Assembly: GCF_002072105.2 (NCBI RefSeq) | Contig: NZ_MTBC01000005.1 | Span: forward strand, 62,001-126,000 | DNA length: 64,000 nucleotides | Reading direction: 5' to 3' | DNA from: Croceivirga radicis | GTDB lineage: Bacteria > Bacteroidota > Bacteroidia > Flavobacteriales > Flavobacteriaceae | Shown here: positions 8,999-18,367 of the stretch, one piece after another | How positions within the stretch are numbered: position 1 is the first letter of the stretch | How the letters are laid out: each line of letters opens with the position of its first letter | Program-made: the position numbers and the translations under genes | Notes under the pieces: generated by a model | The model's input: the letters and a program-made list of their open reading frames with translations, nothing else | What the model was told of the DNA's origin: nothing | Database searches by the model: none

Positions 8999-9547
8999 CT
9001 AATCTTCTTCTTCTAAACCAAAAAAGCTAAAAACATTACTACCATATTTCCGGTCTTCTAAAAAGTAGGGTAGCTGGTCCATTTTAGTTTGGGGGCTGTG
9101 TTCTACTATCAAAGTACCTTCTGGTAGTAACAGGTTATTCTCAAAGATTAATTCAGGAATTTTTGCAAATTGTTCTTGAGTAAATTCATAGGGTGGGTCG
9201 GCAAAAATAACATCGTATTGTAGCCTATGACGTTCTAAGAATTTGTAGACATCTATTTTTATTACTTCTATAGAAAAATCTAGTTCCTGGGCTGTTTTTT
9301 GAATGTATTTAATACAGCCCATGTGTTGGTCTACGGCTGTTATTTGCTTTGTTCCTCTAGAGGCAAATTCAAAACTTATGTTTCCGGTTCCTGCAAAAAG
9401 GTCTAACACTTGTAAATCTTCTATATAATAGCTATTGCGCAAAATATTGAATAAGCTTTCCTTGGCCATGTCCGTTGTAGGCCTCACAGGTAATTTTTTA
9501 GGGGCTACTAGCCTTTTACCTTTATATTTTCCAGATATTATTCGCAT
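8999..9547 (-). CDS. rsmD: 16S rRNA (guanine966-N2)-methyltransferase
   Basis: This 182-residue Rossmann-fold methyltransferase begins MRIISGKYKGKRL, as in RsmD. It has the SAM-binding motif LDLFAGTGNISFEFASRG near residue 48 and the catalytic motif FADPPYEF near residue 115, which flips and methylates the amino group of G966. The length is normal for the family. Its start is adjacent to the stop of the upstream DUF3822 gene, so the two are likely cotranscribed. Confidence 0.93.
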   Translation of the reverse strand: MRIISGKYKGKRLVAPKKLPVRPTTDMAKESLFNILRNSYYIEDLQVLDLFAGTGNISFEFASRGTKQITAVDQHMGCIKYIQKTAQELDFSIEVIKIDVYKFLERHRLQYDVIFADPPYEFTQEQFAKIPELIFENNLLLPEGTLIVEHSPQTKMDQLPYFLEDRKYGSNVFSFFGLEEED

Positions 9548-10348
9548 TTATAAGGAGCTTAATAGCGTTAAGTCTATTGCGTTTTTTTGATGAACATCTA
9601 GTTCATAAGCCGTATTTTCAGGTTCGGCTAAGTATATCTGTTTAATATACTTTTCCGTAAGTATAAAGTTTTCGTCTGCAATGTCTATACTTCCAAACAA
9701 ATGGCAAGGCACTTTTTCGGTATCCAATCCTAATTGTTCGTACGTGAAAAGAATATAATAAAGGAAATCTTCTTTTGATAAATAATCAAATTGATTATAT
9801 AACTTAAGTTGTTTGTGTTCTATAACGCATATTTCCAGTGTTTTAGGGGTAACATGTACGTAGCAGGTTTTTTGCTGTTTACTTTCCGCTAATAGGGTTT
9901 GTATTACGGCCAAGCTAGAATGTTTAAACTCAAATGCGCCAAATAGATTTAAAAGGTAATTGTTTATGTTCGTGAAAGGTACATAAACACAAATAATATC
10001 TTGGTTAGGAACTTGATCGTAAACAATCTGATCCGTTGCAAGGATTTTTGCGTTAAATTTTAGGTAATTAGCCAATTCTTCTGGATCAAATAGAGCTTTG
10101 GGTACCAAACTAAATAGGTTGTTTCTGTGTAAAACCACAACTTCATTAAAATCTACACCAGTAAGGTTGTGCTTTTCAATGGTAGCTTTTAATTCTTTTA
10201 GGAGAAGGTAAGGAGTTAGCTCTGTTTTGAACGTAACTTGGTCTACCATTTCTATTTTTTTAGAAATGGTGTCTAGTACACAAAAAGAAAGTCCATTCAA
10301 GCTTACCTGAATGGACAGTTTCTTAAAATTATTCTTAGAATCGGTCAC
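9548..10348 (-). CDS. DUF3822 family protein
   Basis: This 266-residue soluble protein matches the Bacteroidota-specific DUF3822 family as I remember it: an N-terminal KLSIQVSLNGLSFCVLD, a central VVLHRNNLFSLVPKALF near residue 89 and a C-terminal aromatic segment. These proteins typically sit beside rsmD, as here. The fold has been likened to the actin/hexokinase group, but no function is known. It lies four bases downstream of the preceding minus-strand gene. Confidence 0.8.
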   Translation of the reverse strand: MTDSKNNFKKLSIQVSLNGLSFCVLDTISKKIEMVDQVTFKTELTPYLLLKELKATIEKHNLTGVDFNEVVVLHRNNLFSLVPKALFDPEELANYLKFNAKILATDQIVYDQVPNQDIICVYVPFTNINNYLLNLFGAFEFKHSSLAVIQTLLAESKQQKTCYVHVTPKTLEICVIEHKQLKLYNQFDYLSKEDFLYYILFTYEQLGLDTEKVPCHLFGSIDIADENFILTEKYIKQIYLAEPENTAYELDVHQKNAIDLTLLSSL

Positions 10349-10352
10349 CCCA

Positions 10353-11003
10353 TTAATTTTCTAATTTTCTATCATAGATAGGAGGCCAGTTACCGTTAGT
10401 GCTAACCTCGGTTAAAGAGCCTACTTTAATTGTGTTTCCATTAACTTCTTCAACACTATTATGGGAGTTTTCCTTTGCTCTTAAATCATCTGGTTGATCG
10501 TAAAGAATGACATCTTTTTTAACGCTTACCTCAAATACAGGAGCTTTAAAACCACTCTTTTCAATAATATCCGTTTTCATATCAAACTTTACATCTCCTT
10601 GAGCATAAGGTACGTTCATCATAGAAGTGTAGCGGTTATCCTTACCAAATAAAGTATCTTTTACCTTTACAAATCCTAAAGTATCTACCACAACGGTATC
10701 TACCTGCATGTCTATCTGGAATCTTTTATCGTAACGCATAAAAGAAGAATCACGTTGCTGGGTAATAGTAAAGTTGGCCGTATCTATAAATTGGATAAGG
10801 CTATTAAAATCTTTAGCATATTTTCCGTTTACTTTTTTGTAGGCCTCTTGAGAATCTCTAATATCCTTAAGTTTGGCGATAACGGCAGCATAACGCTCTT
10901 CACGTACTTTATTAAACTCAATAGGAGCCATTACGGACTGATAGATTAAATAAGCAAAAACTCCGCATAAAATCCAAAGAGCTATTTGTAAAATGGTCTT
11001 CAT
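10353..11003 (-). CDS. Conserved flavobacterial protein with N-terminal membrane anchor
   Basis: I do not recognise a named family for this 216-residue protein. It has one hydrophobic segment at residues 5-24 (LQIALWILCGVFAYLIYQSV) and then a periplasmic-type region. The stretch NKVREERYAAVIAKLKDIRDS with following YKKVNGKYAKDFNSL resembles the start of the mature part of pseudopilin-like proteins, a weak likeness only. It heads the minus-strand group with the DUF3822 gene and rsmD and is probably their first gene. Confidence 0.6.
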   Translation of the reverse strand: MKTILQIALWILCGVFAYLIYQSVMAPIEFNKVREERYAAVIAKLKDIRDSQEAYKKVNGKYAKDFNSLIQFIDTANFTITQQRDSSFMRYDKRFQIDMQVDTVVVDTLGFVKVKDTLFGKDNRYTSMMNVPYAQGDVKFDMKTDIIEKSGFKAPVFEVSVKKDVILYDQPDDLRAKENSHNSVEEVNGNTIKVGSLTEVSTNGNWPPIYDRKLEN

Positions 11004-11091
11004 TCTATATAGTATTAATTACATTTAGTGGTTAAAAGCAAATCTACAATTTTTTTTGAATGATGAAAGTTTTTGTCCTAAAAATGATGGC

Positions 11092-11099
11092 TATCTTTG
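11092..11099 (+). promoter_or_regulatory. Putative -7 element of the RecD-like helicase gene
   Basis: TATCTTTG matches TAnnTTTG exactly and ends seven bases before the ATG at 11107, so the transcript would carry almost no 5' leader. The nearest TTG is 16 bases upstream, shorter than the usual spacing. Confidence 0.5.
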
Positions 11100-11106
11100 A
11101 CCAAGT

Positions 11107-12546
11107 ATGGACCAACTTACACCTGAAAATTTTTACGTTTATTTAATTGACAAATTTCCACACAAGCCTACTACGCTGCAAGACTTAACGTTACGCCAAT
11201 TAGCAGAGTTTGTAATGTCTAAATCAAGAGAACAACTTTTCTTGTTGAAAGGATATGCGGGTACAGGAAAAACTACTATAATTGGTAGCTTGGTAAAAAG
11301 TCTTTGGAAGGTTAAAAAAACCGCGGTGTTATTGGCACCAACAGGTAGGGCCGCCAAGGTTATGACCAATTATTCAAATACACAGGCGTTTACTATTCAT
11401 AAAAAAATCTATTTCCCTAAAAAACAACAGGGTGGCGGGGTACAATTTACCCTTGCGCCCAATAAGCATAGAAATACCGTTTTTATTGTAGACGAGGCAT
11501 CTATGATTCCAGATGCACCTTCAGATTCCAAATTATTTGAAAATGGTTCTTTATTGGACGATTTAATATTTTATGTATACAACGGTCATAATTGTAAGCT
11601 GGTTTTAATTGGTGATACGGCCCAGCTACCACCGGTTAAATTAGATTTGAGTCCTGCATTGGACGCCGGTAAATTAGAATTGAACTATAATAAAGATGTG
11701 AAAAAAATAGAATTGGACGAGGTAATGCGACAATCTATTACCTCCGGTATTCTTTTTAATGCCACCAATTTAAGAGAGCAACTGCAAGATGCGTTTTATA
11801 CCGATTTTAAATTTTCTGTGACCGGTTTTACAGATATTGCCAGGTTGGTTGATGGTTATGAGGTACAAGAGGCCATAGATACTTCGTATGCAGAAAACGG
11901 TAAGGAAGAAACCGCCATTATAGTACGCTCTAATAAAAGGGCCAACTTATTTAATGAGAACATTAGAAGCAGAATTCTTTTTTTGGAAAACGAAATTTCT
12001 GTGGGTGATTTTATGATGGTGGTCAAAAACAATTATTTCTGGCTTAAACCAAATTCGGAAGCTGGGTTTATTGCCAATGGCGATATCATAGAAATCCTAG
12101 AGCTTTTTGCCATAAAAGAATTGTATGGTTTTAAATTTGCAGAAGTAAAGGTACAAATGGTAGATTACCCCAACCAAAAACCTTTTGAAACGGTTTTATT
12201 GTTGGATACCATTGCCGCAGAAACCCCTTCTTTATCCTATGAGGATGGCAATAGGTTATACCAAGAGGTAAGCCAAGACTATGCCCATGAAAAATCTAAC
12301 TACAAGCGATTTTTAGGGGTTAAGAATAATAAGTATTTCAATGCATTACAAGTAAAATTTAGCTATGCTATAACTTGTCATAAATCGCAAGGCGGCCAAT
12401 GGGACACGGTATTTGTAGAGCAACCCTACATGCCAAATGGCATGGATAAGGAAAATTTAAGGTGGTTGTATACTGCGATTACAAGAGCCAAGAACAAATT
12501 ATATCTTATTGGGTTTAAGAAGGATTTTTTTCTTGAAGACGAATAG
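11107..12546 (+). CDS. RecD-like ATP-dependent DNA helicase/AAA ATPase
   Basis: This 479-residue superfamily 1 helicase has Walker A GYAGTGKTTIIGSL near residue 48, motif II IVDEASM near residue 127, GDTAQLPPV near residue 170 and the C-terminal UvrD-like motif ITCHKSQGGQWDTVFVEQP followed by TAITRAKNKLYLIG. It is much shorter than RecD of the RecBCD complex and lacks its N-terminal domain. Similar stand-alone proteins are common in Bacteroidota and are annotated as RecD-like or Dda-like 5'-3' helicases; the exact role in DNA repair is not known. A DUF4126 gene follows after 27 bases. Confidence 0.85.
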   Translation: MDQLTPENFYVYLIDKFPHKPTTLQDLTLRQLAEFVMSKSREQLFLLKGYAGTGKTTIIGSLVKSLWKVKKTAVLLAPTGRAAKVMTNYSNTQAFTIHKKIYFPKKQQGGGVQFTLAPNKHRNTVFIVDEASMIPDAPSDSKLFENGSLLDDLIFYVYNGHNCKLVLIGDTAQLPPVKLDLSPALDAGKLELNYNKDVKKIELDEVMRQSITSGILFNATNLREQLQDAFYTDFKFSVTGFTDIARLVDGYEVQEAIDTSYAENGKEETAIIVRSNKRANLFNENIRSRILFLENEISVGDFMMVVKNNYFWLKPNSEAGFIANGDIIEILELFAIKELYGFKFAEVKVQMVDYPNQKPFETVLLLDTIAAETPSLSYEDGNRLYQEVSQDYAHEKSNYKRFLGVKNNKYFNALQVKFSYAITCHKSQGGQWDTVFVEQPYMPNGMDKENLRWLYTAITRAKNKLYLIGFKKDFFLEDE

Positions 12547-12573
12547 CCTATTTTTAAACAAATACATTTTGCC

Positions 12574-13143
12574 ATGACTTCGGAAACCATCATCAGTATA
12601 TTTTTAGGTATAGGCCTTGCTGCTTCTGCAGGTTTTAGGGTCTTTTTGCCACTTTTTGCTTTAAGTTTAGCTTCTTATTTTGGTGTTTGGGAACTAAATG
12701 ATAGCTGGAATTGGATAGGAAGTCTGGCAGCCGTTTTAACTCTTGGCGCGGCAACTGTTTTTGAGGTTTTTGCATACTTTATTCCCTGGGTAGATAATGC
12801 CCTGGATAGTTTGGCTATACCATTGGCTGCCATTGCTGGTACGGCGGTAATGGTGTCTACAATTGCAGATTTAGATCCAGTTATAACATGGTCTTTAGCT
12901 ATAATTGCAGGCGGGGGTACGGCTTCTGCTATAAAAGGTGCCAATGCAGCGGGTAGGCTTACTTCAACCGCTACAACAGGTGGTTTGGCAAACCCAGTGG
13001 TTTCTACGGTAGAAACCGGTACGGCGGTAGTTGTTTCTACTGCTTCTATTTTTGCGCCTATTGTGGCAGTACTATTAGTTATTGTAATTTTGGCAATCAT
13101 TTTTAGGGTCTATAGAAAACTCAGACCACGATTTAAAAATTAA
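12574..13143 (+). CDS. DUF4126 family membrane protein
   Basis: This 189-residue protein is strongly hydrophobic, with about five membrane segments. The N-terminal motif [20 protein letters not shown] and the internal [20 protein letters not shown] are typical of DUF4126. The glycine- and alanine-rich repeats suggest a small channel or transporter-like fold, but no function has been shown. It lies between the helicase gene and kdsB on the same strand, separated by 23 bases from the latter. Confidence 0.8.
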   Translation: MTSETIISIFLGIGLAASAGFRVFLPLFALSLASYFGVWELNDSWNWIGSLAAVLTLGAATVFEVFAYFIPWVDNALDSLAIPLAAIAGTAVMVSTIADLDPVITWSLAIIAGGGTASAIKGANAAGRLTSTATTGGLANPVVSTVETGTAVVVSTASIFAPIVAVLLVIVILAIIFRVYRKLRPRFKN

Positions 13144-13166
13144 AACAACATCGCATACCCAATTTT

Positions 13167-13895
13167 ATGAAGGTAATTTCCATGATACCTGCACGGTATA
13201 AGGCCTCTAGGTTTCCTGCTAAATTAATGCAAGATTTGGCTGGCAAGCCAGTTATTCTTAGAACCTATGAAGCGGCCGTAAACACCAAATTATTTCAAGC
13301 TGTTTATGTAGTTACGGATAGTAAAGAAATCTTCGATTTGATAAAAGAAAATGGGGGTGACGTAATTATGAGTAAAAAGGAACACGAGAGCGGTAGTGAT
13401 CGTATTGCAGAAGCAGTTGCTGATCTAGATGTTGATATTGTGGTAAATGTTCAAGGAGACGAACCGTTTATAGATCAAGAAAGTTTAGAAAAGGTAATCC
13501 AGGTTTTTAAAAAGGATTCCCAAAAAGAAATAGATTTGGCATCGTTAATGACACCCATAACCGATTGGGAGGAAATAGAAAATCCAAATACCGTTAAGGT
13601 AATTGTAGATAACCAAGATTTTGCACTCTATTTTTCCCGTTCACCTATTCCTTATCCGAGGGAAAAACAAGGGGGAGCTACATATTACAAACACAAAGGT
13701 ATTTACGCCTTTAGAAAAAAGGCTATTCAAGATTTTACACAGCTACCCATGTTACCCTTAGAGGCCACGGAGAAAATTGAAGCCATTCGCTTTTTAGAAT
13801 ACGGCAAAAAAATTAAAATGGTAGAAACGCATGTAACGGGTGTAGAAATAGATACCCCGGAAGATTTGGAAAGAGCACGTAAGGAATGGAAGTAG
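13167..13895 (+). CDS. kdsB: 3-deoxy-manno-octulosonate cytidylyltransferase
   Basis: This 242-residue nucleotidyltransferase activates Kdo with CTP for lipopolysaccharide core synthesis. The N-terminal motif [15 protein letters not shown], the segment [10 protein letters not shown] near residue 93 and the C-terminal [13 protein letters not shown] are diagnostic, and the length is normal. Its 3' end overlaps the HAD gene by ten bases. Together with the KdnB-like gene downstream it forms a Kdo-processing group. Confidence 0.95.
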   Translation: MKVISMIPARYKASRFPAKLMQDLAGKPVILRTYEAAVNTKLFQAVYVVTDSKEIFDLIKENGGDVIMSKKEHESGSDRIAEAVADLDVDIVVNVQGDEPFIDQESLEKVIQVFKKDSQKEIDLASLMTPITDWEEIENPNTVKVIVDNQDFALYFSRSPIPYPREKQGGATYYKHKGIYAFRKKAIQDFTQLPMLPLEATEKIEAIRFLEYGKKIKMVETHVTGVEIDTPEDLERARKEWK

Positions 13896-14593
13896 ATTAC
13901 AAGAAGATTAAAGTTATAGGCTTTGATGCAGATGATACCCTTTGGGTAAACGAAACTTATTTTAGGGAAACTGAAGAGCGTTTTGCAACTTTATTGGAAA
14001 ATTATGAAACCAAAAACAAAGTAGACCAAGAACTCTTTAAAATGGAGATAAAAAATCTTGACCTCTACGGTTATGGAATCAAAGGTTTTGTATTATCCAT
14101 GATAGAGTCTGCTTTAGACCTTTCCCAAAATAAAATTCCGCAAGAAACTTTGGTAGAGATATTGGATTTGGGTAAAAAAATGATTTCCCAACCGGTTGAG
14201 TTACTAGATGGGGTAAAGGAAACTTTAAAGACTTTGAGTGATAAAGGTTACCGATTAATAGTATTGACTAAAGGTGACTTGCTAGACCAAGAGCGGAAGT
14301 TAGAAAAGTCTGGTTTAAGCAGCTACTTTCATCATGTAGAGGTGTTGAGCGATAAGAAAGAAAGCAACTACAAAAACCTCTTGGAACACCTAGAGATAGA
14401 TGTAGATGAATTTTTAATGGTAGGGAATTCCATTAAGTCAGATGTTATACCCTTGGTAAACCTTGGCGCCAAGGCCGTTCATATTCCATTCCATACTACT
14501 TGGGTACACGAAACGGTTAGCGCCAAAGAAGAACAAGAGAGCGATTATCTAAAATTAAATTCGATAAAAGAGCTTATACCTCTTTTTAATTAA
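13886..14593 (+). CDS. HAD-superfamily hydrolase
   Basis: This 235-residue phosphatase-like protein shows the HAD motifs: [11 protein letters not shown] (motif I, nucleophile Asp near residue 14), VLTKGD (motif II near residue 122) and [11 protein letters not shown] (motif IV near residue 185). A helical cap lies between motifs I and II. It overlaps kdsB by ten bases, so the two are coupled. A role in Kdo or another sugar-phosphate pathway is possible, but the cap type does not match KdsC, which is shorter and lacks a cap, so I give no substrate. Confidence 0.85.
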   Translation: MEVDYKKIKVIGFDADDTLWVNETYFRETEERFATLLENYETKNKVDQELFKMEIKNLDLYGYGIKGFVLSMIESALDLSQNKIPQETLVEILDLGKKMISQPVELLDGVKETLKTLSDKGYRLIVLTKGDLLDQERKLEKSGLSSYFHHVEVLSDKKESNYKNLLEHLEIDVDEFLMVGNSIKSDVIPLVNLGAKAVHIPFHTTWVHETVSAKEEQESDYLKLNSIKELIPLFN

Positions 14594-14655
14594 AACCAAA
14601 TTGGTTTATAAAGTACAGAACACTGGAACAGACTAAAACATACAAGAATTTTCCA

Positions 14656-15711
14656 ATGGTGCCCAGAGTGGTGTTTGGCCGAGGTAGTTTTGCAAGTATA
14701 GACACCATCTTAATGCCAAAACGTAGAAATTCTGAGGCCCCATTTATTTACTTAGTAGATGCCTTTTTTGAAGGTACGGATTTACACACAAAAATACCCC
14801 TGTTATTTGACGACCAGATTATTTACATATCTGCAGAAGAAGAGCCCAAAACAGAACAAGTAGATGCATTGGTAGCCAAATTAAAGGCAGACTATACCGA
14901 GTTACCGTCTGGAATTATTGGAATAGGAGGTGGCACCCTTTTAGATATGGCCAAGGCGGTTGCCCTGTTAATGACCAATCCTGGGTCATCTGCAGATTAT
15001 CAAGGGTGGGATTTAATACAACGGCCCGGTTTATACCATGTAGGCATACCCACTATTAGTGGTACTGGTGCAGAGGTATCTAGAACTGCGGTTCTAATGG
15101 GGCCTGAAAAAAAATTGGGCTTAAACTCAGACTACACCACCTATGACCAAGTAATTTTAGACCCTAATTTTTTGGCAACTGTACCCAAAGAACAGTGGTT
15201 TTATACCGGTATGGACTGTTTTATTCATTGTGTGGAATCTTTGGAGGGTACTTACCTTAATGCCTTTAGTGAAAGTTATGGAGAAAAAGCCTATGACTTA
15301 TGTAAAGAGGTATTTCTAGGAGATATTCCAAAATTGGAGGCAGAAGAAAAATTGATGATGGCCTCTTGGCATGGCGGTATGAGTATTGCTTATTCTCAAG
15401 TAGGCGTGGCACATGCCATGAGTTACGGGTTATCTTATGTATTAAGTACCAAACATGGTATTGGTAATTGTTTGGTTTTTCAGTTTTTAGAAGAATTTTA
15501 TCCTGAAGGCGTGGCACTATTTAATAAAATGATGCAAAAACATAACATTTCCTTACCTAAAGGGATTTGTGCTAATTGCACCGATGCTGAATTGGAACTA
15601 ATGGCCAAAATAGCGTTGGGTATGGCACCGTTATGGGAAAATGCATTGGGTCCTAATTGGGAATCTAAAATTTCCAAAGAAGATTTAATCGCCATCTACA
15701 AAAAGATTTAA
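14656..15711 (+). CDS. kdnB: KdnB-like 3-deoxy-manno-octulosonate 8-oxidase (iron-containing alcohol dehydrogenase)
   Basis: This is an iron-dependent alcohol dehydrogenase fold: GIIGIGGGTLLDMAKAVA near residue 88 binds NAD, and metal ligands lie in MDCFIHCVESLEG near residue 183, GVAHAMSYGL near 250 and STKHGIGN near 263. The pattern is that of KdnB, which oxidises Kdo at C8 before the PLP enzyme KdnA makes 8-amino-Kdo. Neighbouring kdsB supports this; KdnA is not in the window. The frame is open upstream of the ATG to base 14590 and codes for residues KNFP that extend the family motif, so the true start may be a CTG at 14623. Confidence 0.78.
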   Translation: MVPRVVFGRGSFASIDTILMPKRRNSEAPFIYLVDAFFEGTDLHTKIPLLFDDQIIYISAEEEPKTEQVDALVAKLKADYTELPSGIIGIGGGTLLDMAKAVALLMTNPGSSADYQGWDLIQRPGLYHVGIPTISGTGAEVSRTAVLMGPEKKLGLNSDYTTYDQVILDPNFLATVPKEQWFYTGMDCFIHCVESLEGTYLNAFSESYGEKAYDLCKEVFLGDIPKLEAEEKLMMASWHGGMSIAYSQVGVAHAMSYGLSYVLSTKHGIGNCLVFQFLEEFYPEGVALFNKMMQKHNISLPKGICANCTDAELELMAKIALGMAPLWENALGPNWESKISKEDLIAIYKKI

Positions 15712-16256
15712 TGGCAAAATGGCTTTCCCATATAATCTTATTTAAAATTATGGGTTGGAAATTCAATGGTGAATTTCCAGATGTTAATAAATGCGTCATT
15801 GCCGTTATACCACATACCCATTGGATGGATTTTGTTGTAGGGGTCTTATGTAGAAGTATCATCAACAAGAAAATGCATTTTATTGGTAAAAAAGCATTGT
15901 TTAAACCACCATATGGATGGTTTTTTAGGTGGATGGGAGGTACTCCTGTAGACCGGTCTAAGAACAGTAACCTAGTACAGTCCGTTGCCGCAATTTTTAA
16001 CCAGAAAAAAGTATTTAGGTTGGCCTTGGCTCCAGAAGGTACAAGGAAGAAAGTAACTGATTTAAAAACAGGGTTCTACTACATTGCATTAAGTGCCAAG
16101 GTTCCCATTGTACTAGTAGCCTTTGATTTTGGTAAAAAGGAAGTCAAATTTAGTAAGCCTTTTGATCCCACGGGCGATTACATTAAGGATTTAAACTACA
16201 TACGTACGTTTTTTAAAGGGGTAACAGGTAAAATTCCACAGTACAGTTATTCCTAA
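15711..16256 (+). CDS. 1-acyl-glycerol-3-phosphate acyltransferase-like protein
   Basis: This 181-residue protein has the PlsC-type acyltransferase motifs: HTHWMDF (HX4D catalytic pair) near residue 37, GGTPVDRSKN near residue 76 and the substrate motif APEGTRKK near residue 104. Its start overlaps the stop of the kdnB-like gene. Short PlsC-like proteins of this type may transfer acyl chains to phospholipids, ornithine lipids or lipid A; its place next to Kdo genes would fit an envelope lipid, but this is only inference. Confidence 0.82.
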   Translation: MAKWLSHIILFKIMGWKFNGEFPDVNKCVIAVIPHTHWMDFVVGVLCRSIINKKMHFIGKKALFKPPYGWFFRWMGGTPVDRSKNSNLVQSVAAIFNQKKVFRLALAPEGTRKKVTDLKTGFYYIALSAKVPIVLVAFDFGKKEVKFSKPFDPTGDYIKDLNYIRTFFKGVTGKIPQYSYS

Positions 16257-16373
16257 ACCAGTTGTAATTAGATTTAACAATCATCGTTTTTTTTAACAGA
16301 ATTTGGCAGTTTTTAAGAAAACCTCATGCTCAAATTCTCGTAAGTAATTTCCAGAACAATTAAACAGATTCTT

Positions 16374-18314
16374 ATGAAAGTTTTAAAAACACTAACTGGT
16401 AGGTCATTGCTGTTATCGGCATGTACTGCCTTAATTTTTACCGCTTGTAGCGATGATGATTCTGAAATGATGGGTATGGAAGATGATGATATGCAAGTGG
16501 GTAGACGAGCACAATTGTATACTACGAACAATGAAAATGGGGATATAACCATTTTTGATTTAACCAATGATTCACAGGTTACATTAAACACCAATTCTAC
16601 AGCGGCAGAAGGTATTTATTACAATGCTGCAGAAGATTTAGTGGTACAAGCTTCAAGGTCAGGATTGGCATTAGAGGCCTATTCAGAAGTTAGTGCGTTA
16701 ACGGCTAATACAGCTGTTTCTGTTAGTTTAAGTGCTAATGCAGATTTAGAAAGCCCAAGGGAATTAGCGGTAAAGGGCAACACTTATGTGGTAGCAGACA
16801 ACGGAAGCAACAAACTTTTTGTCTACACCAAAAGTACGGCAGGGTTTAACTTGGATACTACAGTAGAAGTGCCTTTTGCCTTGTGGGGCATTACCTTTAA
16901 AGGCGATGATTTATATGCAGTAGTAGATAAGTCTAGTGATTTAGCAGTTTATTATGATTTCGTTGCAAATGCATCTACGGGTGCAATGGCTCCCAATAAA
17001 AGAGTTACCATAGAAGGCATTGTTAGAACCCATGGATTGGCGTATAGTGGTGCGGATGATACCATGGTAATGACGGATATTGGGGATGCTGCCAATACTA
17101 CAGACGATGGTGGTTTTCATATCATAAAGGATTTTTCTACAAAATTTGACGCTTTATCAGATGGTGATGTTTTGCCCATGGGCATGCAAACAAGGGTGGC
17201 CGGTGATGCCACGCTAATGGGTAATCCAATAGATGTTGCTTACGATTCAGAAACGGATGCAGTTTATATCTCCGATATAGGTACTGGAAAAGTATTGGGT
17301 TTTACAAATATCAATACTGGTGGTAATCTTTCACCTAGCTTTAATAAAGATCTTACATCTGCTTCCTCTATTTTCTTTTCTAGTGATGAAACGGATATGG
17401 ATTTTGGAAATGGTTCAACTAATTTCGCATCAACCTTATTTACAACTAGCACAGCAAATGGAAATATCACGGTTTACGATCTTTTAACGGGTGCTGTAAA
17501 AACGGTAGAAACTACATCCACGGCTACAGAAGGTATTTATTATTCTGCTTTGGATGATGTAGTGCTTCAAGCATCGCGTTCTAACCTTATGGTAGAAGCA
17601 TTTACAGATTTTTCTAATAATATGGATGCAGCAATGATTTCTCCATCCGGACAGAGTATGGCAGATTTAAATAGCCCAAGGGAAATAGCAGTATACGGTA
17701 GTAAAGTGGTAGTGGCAGATAATGGAGAAAATAAGTTATTTGTGTATTCCTATGCCAATGGTAGCTTTACAATGGAAGGTGTTTATGAAACAGGTTTTCC
17801 GGTATGGGGTATTGCTTTTAAAGGAAATGATTTACTAGCAGTGGTAGATACTACAAGCGATTTGGCAATTTATGGCGATTTCTTTTCCAATATTGCAGAT
17901 GGCACATTAACCACAACAAAACGTATAACCGTAGAAGGTATAGTAAGAACCCATGGTATAGCCTATAGCGCAGCAGATGATGTTTTGGTTTTAACAGATA
18001 TAGGAGATGCTGCAAATACCACGGATGACGGTGGATTTCAGGTAACCATGAACGCAACAGCCATGTTAGATGCGGTAGAAAATGGAGGAACTTTGGCCTT
18101 GGCCAATCAACTTAGGGTGGCAGGTGCTGCCACTCAAATGGGTAATCCAATTGATGTTGCCTATGACCATAAGACCAAAACAGTTTACGTTGCAGAAATT
18201 GGTAACGGTAAAATTTTAGGTTTTACGGGTGCTTTAGAAGCAACAGGAGATATAGCGCCAGCTTTGGCTAATGATTTGGAAGCTGCAGCTTCACTATACT
18301 TATATAATAATTAA
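16374..18314 (+). CDS. Lipoprotein with duplicated propeller-like repeats
   Basis: This 646-residue protein starts with a signal peptide ending in a lipobox (FTAC, Cys25) followed by an acidic SDDD linker, so it should be an exported lipoprotein. The rest consists of two similar halves, residues about 48-354 and 355-646. Each contains the blocks TEGIYY, VLQASRS, NSPRE, VVADNG, NKLFVY, WGI, GIVRTHG and DIGDAANTTDDGGF in the same order. The blocks resemble NHL or SMP-30 type beta-propeller blades. No enzyme motif is visible. It is a single transcription unit with a terminator just after it. I do not recognise a named family. Confidence 0.75.
   Translation: MKVLKTLTGRSLLLSACTALIFTACSDDDSEMMGMEDDDMQVGRRAQLYTTNNENGDITIFDLTNDSQVTLNTNSTAAEGIYYNAAEDLVVQASRSGLALEAYSEVSALTANTAVSVSLSANADLESPRELAVKGNTYVVADNGSNKLFVYTKSTAGFNLDTTVEVPFALWGITFKGDDLYAVVDKSSDLAVYYDFVANASTGAMAPNKRVTIEGIVRTHGLAYSGADDTMVMTDIGDAANTTDDGGFHIIKDFSTKFDALSDGDVLPMGMQTRVAGDATLMGNPIDVAYDSETDAVYISDIGTGKVLGFTNINTGGNLSPSFNKDLTSASSIFFSSDETDMDFGNGSTNFASTLFTTSTANGNITVYDLLTGAVKTVETTSTATEGIYYSALDDVVLQASRSNLMVEAFTDFSNNMDAAMISPSGQSMADLNSPREIAVYGSKVVVADNGENKLFVYSYANGSFTMEGVYETGFPVWGIAFKGNDLLAVVDTTSDLAIYGDFFSNIADGTLTTTKRITVEGIVRTHGIAYSAADDVLVLTDIGDAANTTDDGGFQVTMNATAMLDAVENGGTLALANQLRVAGAATQMGNPIDVAYDHKTKTVYVAEIGNGKILGFTGALEATGDIAPALANDLEAAASLYLYNN
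16515..18311 (+). repeat. Tandem internal gene duplication
   Basis: Bases 16515-17435 and 17436-18311 encode the two similar halves of the lipoprotein. Identical peptide blocks such as RTHG and IGDAANTTDDGGF recur in order, while the surrounding residues have diverged, so the duplication is not recent. Confidence 0.75.
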
Positions 18315-18337
18315 GTTAGTTTTTTTTGATTGAGAAG

Positions 18338-18363
18338 AAAAGGCTGCCAATTGGCGGCCTTTT
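18338..18363. terminator. Bidirectional intrinsic terminator
   Basis: The hairpin AAAAGGCTGCC-AATT-GGCGGCCTTTT with flanking A and T runs lies between the stop of the lipoprotein gene and the stop of the convergent lactate oxidase gene, and can end transcription from both sides. Confidence 0.85.
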
Positions 18364-18367
18364 TTAT

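Noticed and set aside
12675-13100. A 141-codon minus-strand frame inside the DUF4126 gene
   Set aside because: It is a shadow of the Ala/Gly/Thr-rich coding strand; the plus-strand protein has a family match and membrane segments.
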